A program made the translations under genes and the position numbers. A DNA stretch of 64,000 nucleotides from assembly GCF_017654505.1 (NCBI RefSeq), contig NC_054538.1, positions 56,114,184 to 56,178,183 of the forward strand, in the 5' to 3' direction. Of this stretch, positions 60,331 to 64,000 are shown piece by piece. This DNA is from Polyodon spathula (taxonomy: Eukaryota; Chordata; Actinopteri; Acipenseriformes; Polyodontidae). The notes beneath the pieces are model-generated. The model was not told the origin of the DNA and ran no database searches. It saw only the letters and a program-made list of their open reading frames with translations. The stretch's first letter is position 1, and each line of letters opens with the position of its first letter.

Positions 60331-61850
60331 TGGTTTTTCAATTTTTTCTTCCATCTCCTGGGAAAATGACTCACCTATTCCCCACAGAGATTAGCTGCAT
60401 TTGCCTGGGATGATTCATATCTAGAACCTGCATATCCCACTTCAGTACTCTAATCCCCAAGCTGACTGTCAACAAGCGAATGTGAGTTTGCAAACACTGG
60501 ATGCAGATTGTTGATAAATCATTGTGCCAATGCCAGCCATTTCATTTTGCTTTGCATAACCTTCATTACCACTGAAACCTGGAGTTATTTCATCAACCGG
60601 TACCCCACCAGGATAAGCCACAGCTGGAATTTATTCAAGTATTTTAAGGCAATCAAGAATCCTCCTGGATTGGATCAAGCACCTAGCTGTGGTTGATCTC
60701 TGATGCAATCCAGTTAGATTCCCTTAGATTCCCTGTATCTCAGAGGGATACAGGTTGATCAAATGAACCCCTTAGTCTTTTCCAAAGAGTGGAAACATAT
60801 GTTGTACCACACTGGGTAACACACTGGTAGAGGGTATCGATACCAGCATTCCAGCATGTTGTGAGGGAGGTCACATATCATTAGGCTATCACTCGATCTC
60901 TGCATCGCAGGCAGAATGCACATAATATAAGCCCAGTCCTCTAAAGTAAACAGACAGCTCCAGACAACTCTAGTTAAAATCCCTGCTCTTTGCTGCCTCC
61001 ACCAGATTTAGAAAACCCTAACTACAATAAAATACACCTGAGGATTTCATCTCTTCAAAAACAAAAGGAAACCTTTCCATCCTGTCTAGTTAACTAGGTA
61101 AAAAAAGACAGCCCTTACCAGATTGGACCAACACATGAGAAAATGTGGACTTTGCAGCCATCATCAATTGCTTGAGCTGTTTTTTAGAAAAAAAAAACAA
61201 ATACCTCTCTTCAAGACTAAAGATGCGGGTCTGAGTCGCAAAATAAATCTAAAAATCCTAGCCCTTACAAGGTGGTTTTATTTCCATGGCAACGTTTATT
61301 TGCATCGCCCCATGTTGCATTAGCGGTGATCCAGGATAATGAATTACACTGAACGGCAAACAGCACGGCAAGATCATTAATAGCTTAAGTGATATGTGAC
61401 ACCACAAAGGATGCCAGGTTAAAAAGGCAATGGAAATAAGGGCTGGAATGTTTAGTTGGTATGCATCTGATAACGGCTGTGTATGTTTATCATTTTAGGA
61501 TGGCTGTTTCATTGTTCTAAAGACAATGTGCCATACAGAAACAGGACAGCCACAAACTGTTACGGTCTGTGTACAGTAATGTACACAGTATGCATAGCTA
61601 ACTTAAAGCTGTACTGTATCAAGATAAAGGGCATTATTATTAAAACCATATATATTAACTTTTCTTTTCTTTCAACTTTAATTGCATGACAGGTATAAAC
61701 ATTTTTTTCTGTAAGCGATTGGGTACATAATAGGTGAAAGCTGAAATATAAGACTACAATCAAAGCTATCAAGAACTTCAGGATTCGCAGACCATGATCA
61801 GCACTAATCAGGGTGCATTAAACCAAAGGTATAGCAAAAAAAAATATATT
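60331..61850. other. Intergenic stretch
   Basis: Mixed sequence with several short open frames (for example 61123-61323 plus and 61483-61689 plus) lacking known motifs. I see nothing that supports a gene. Confidence 0.45.
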
Positions 61851-62003
61851 AAAACTAGACCTGTCAAGCAATTAAAAAAATTAGCCCCAATTAATCTTGA
61901 GATTAAAAAAATGTATTTTAGTTAATCTTTGTTTTAATTGCATATTTAATTGATCCAATTACTGCATCCATCTCATTTAAGTTTGTTTTACTACTACTGC
62001 TGC

Positions 62004-62054
<51 letters not shown>
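62004..62054. repeat. (ATT)n microsatellite inside the hAT element
   Basis: About 17 units within the non-coding part of the hAT copy. Confidence 0.92.
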
Positions 62055-62543
62055 CCAAAAAACAATCCACCATAAAAACCCTATTTTCCTATTTCTGGAT
62101 TCTCTTTATAGTTATATATTTATTTACAATCCGGCATTGTTGTTAAATTGCTTGAACCCAAATCACAATGGAGTCAGTTTATTACTCACCTTACTGCATT
62201 TATCAGTTTCTTTTACCCCTAAACTGATGTTTCTCATTGCTGTTTAAATAATATTTTATTAATAACTTAAAATTGCCTAAATAAAACAAAACATTCACTG
62301 AGTAATGGTTATATCCTCCGTAATTGTATATATTATAGTTTAAAATAATTGTGTTTTTTAAATAAAAGAAACCTACAATGTTAACTGGTGGGCAGTCGGT
62401 AGCTATCCAACAGCACCGGTTACACTTATAGTATCTTTCCTAGCTTGATTGATTGGTTTACAGAGATCCAGAATTTGGCTGTCGAAAATCTGTCAAAACT
62501 GATGGGTTTCATTTGTTGTTGTCTCTAGCAAAGAAACTGTATT

Positions 62544-62795
62544 TTAAGAAGTGAAAGCATGTTTAGCACACAAGTGGTACAGCAGATTAAATGCACTTCT
62601 GCGATACTGGAACTCACTTTGACAGTAGATACAAGTAACCCTCTTTCTACCCAATGAACCGTCAGAAAGTTCTGTGACTATTTTTATATTCAAACGATGA
62701 CAATACTCATTCCATCCTGTAATACACCAAAATGGTGCCTTGGGAAATGAGGGACAAGACAACAGTGTGATTAAAAAAATGTATGTGTTAATCAT
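62544..62795 (-). pseudogene. BED-type zinc-finger fragment of a hAT transposase
   Basis: Eighty-three codons end in RVTCIYCQSEFQYRRSAFNL followed by LYHLCAKH, giving the Cys-X2-Cys ... His-X4-His pattern of a BED zinc finger, the DNA-binding domain of hAT transposases. It starts inside the element's right TIR region and stops before any catalytic part. It may be a relic of the N-terminal exon of the autonomous parent. Confidence 0.75.
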
Positions 62796-62827
62796 AAATG
62801 CGATTAACTGACAGCCCTAATTAAAAT

Positions 62828-64000
62828 AAAAAATAAAAAACTTTCTTCAGACAAACATTTTGACAAGTCTACTAAGATCATGAGGTACAAGTAGATTTCA
62901 CCCTTGGGTTCAAGTAGACCACAGATTTTAGACCACTTTTTTCCTTACAATATACACATTGTATTACATTAGTTATTCTATCAATTTTCTGTGCCTCTTT
63001 GCGTTTATTATTTTATTTATTTTCAATAGTCAAAACCTCTCTATAGTAAAGACCTGGATCCAACAAACCGCTTTTATTTTCACATTATTACTTGGCATGC
63101 ATTGGCTGCTGGTGTCACATATGCATGCCAAGATCATGTCTCTATTGATAAGTATGATAAAACTTAAATTTCTCTATTGGGTTCCAAAAGCGAAGGCGAG
63201 TACACTTTATTGTAATATCAGATCCACAAAGGAACTGTAAGTTTTGAAATATGCATTTTCATTTCTTAGCTGCTACGTGCTCTTTTTGAGAAGTTATTTT
63301 TAGATATTTATATTTTTAAGTTTAATCAAAATATGTTTCCCAAGATATAAACCTACCTTCATAAATTAGATTTAATGGTTTGCAATGGCTCAGTCAATCA
63401 ATTCCTTGACCTTATAGGTCCAACTAAAGCAGGATTTTTTATATTCAACTTGTGCTTAACAAAGTTGTTTTTTGGGGGGGGGGGGGGGGGGTGGGGGATG
63501 CTGTGAAGGAGAATACATTGACTTGCAGGACATAAATCCCAATACAAATATTCTTTGGAGTGTAGTGTACGATGGACTATCTATATCCTTGTTGCTCTAT
63601 CCTGTACAGAACAGTTCTAGCCCCAACAACCCCATTTGAGACTTCCCCACACTCTGGCTATCTTGGCTCTTGTAAGGGACAAAGAAAGCAGCCCAGTCCC
63701 TTCATAGTCATCATCTAGCTGTGATTAGAAGGCCTAAAACTAATATAACCCATTTCACATGTCTCAGCTGAATGAATAATACTTAAGAACACAGGCCTCC
63801 ACCTGTCAAAAAGCTATTGTGAAACTCAGACTGCGAGACAAATGTGTTATTCAAATGTGGTATGCTCGTGTTGGCTGCACGTAGCAGGATAAAAAAAAAT
63901 TAAAAAGTGTACAGCAGCAGACTGCATTATCTGCACGTCCAAGGGTTCAAATGTAATTTGTTAACCTTGACTTATTGCGAATACGTGTGCAGAAATGTAA
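62828..64000. other. Intergenic end of window
   Basis: AT-rich sequence with a G run at 63474-63491 and no recognised gene. A 93-codon frame at 62959-63240 (plus) is hydrophobic and has no known motif. Confidence 0.5.
63474..63491. repeat. Poly-G run (18 G)
   Basis: A pure G run followed by TGGGGG. It could form a G-quadruplex, and its length is uncertain. Confidence 0.85.

Larger units (their letters stand above)
61856..62819 (-). mobile_element. hAT transposon copy with TIRs and 8-bp target duplication
   Basis: The left end begins TAGACCTGTCAAGCAATTA. The right end, reversed, begins TAGGGCTGTCAGTTAATCG; this is the TIR style of vertebrate hAT elements. It is flanked by ATTAAAAC (61848-61855) and ATTAAAAT (62820-62827), an 8-bp target duplication with one difference. 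The element is 964 bp, carries an (ATT)n run at 62004-62054 and keeps a BED-finger coding piece near its right end. It lacks the transposase catalytic region, so it is non-autonomous. Confidence 0.85.

Overview
This is an AT-rich vertebrate nuclear window with no sign of a prokaryotic or organellar genome. There are multi-exon coding blocks with GT/GC-AG splice sites, kilobase introns, and many Tc1, hAT, CR1-like, LTR and tRNA-derived SINE copies and microsatellites. The repeat mix suggests a ray-finned fish. The CR1-like 3' tail with an 8-bp terminal repeat and the SINE family remind me of sturgeon or paddlefish DNA, but the species is not proven by anything seen here.

Only one host gene can be supported: DISC1 (disrupted in schizophrenia 1), on the minus strand. 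Six coding exons were placed by conserved peptide blocks, splice sites and a continuous reading frame. They are exon 1 (35944-36049), exon 2 (24542-25545), exon 3 (23286-23355), exon 4 (7559-7712), exon 5 (7044-7170) and exon 6 (4770-5002). Together they encode 564 residues plus two bases of the next codon. The 3' exons must lie beyond the left edge of the window. Intron 2 uses a GC donor. The only nearby GT donor would put a stop codon into exon 3.

Window layout: 1-4769 is part of intron 6 (solo LTR near 4.2-4.7 kb). 5003-7043 is intron 5 (solo LTR with perfect 5-bp target duplication, then a SINE). 7713-23285 is the 15.6-kb intron 3 (microsatellites, 5S-derived fragment, nested GC-rich insertion, Tc1 end, possible LTR). 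25546-35943 is intron 1 (CR1-like LINE tail, GC-rich repeat copy, E2F/CCAAT cluster, piggyBac-like MITE candidate, hairpin-forming ATT/AAT repeats). 36050-64000 is upstream of DISC1. It holds two Tc1 copies, an LTR fragment, a broken endogenous retrovirus (integrase and envelope-like pieces), SINEs, a 694-bp tandem duplication, a suspicious blended duplicate, and hAT remnants, including one 964-bp hAT copy with TIRs, target duplication and a BED-finger coding fragment. The usual vertebrate upstream neighbour TSNAX was not found here.

No new multi-gene system was found. The most useful observations are the GC-AG intron, the dated or datable insertions (solo LTRs, hAT, nested repeat with an empty-site paralogue), and the 56.4-59.2 kb block. 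That block looks either like a very recent duplication or like an assembly/polishing artefact.
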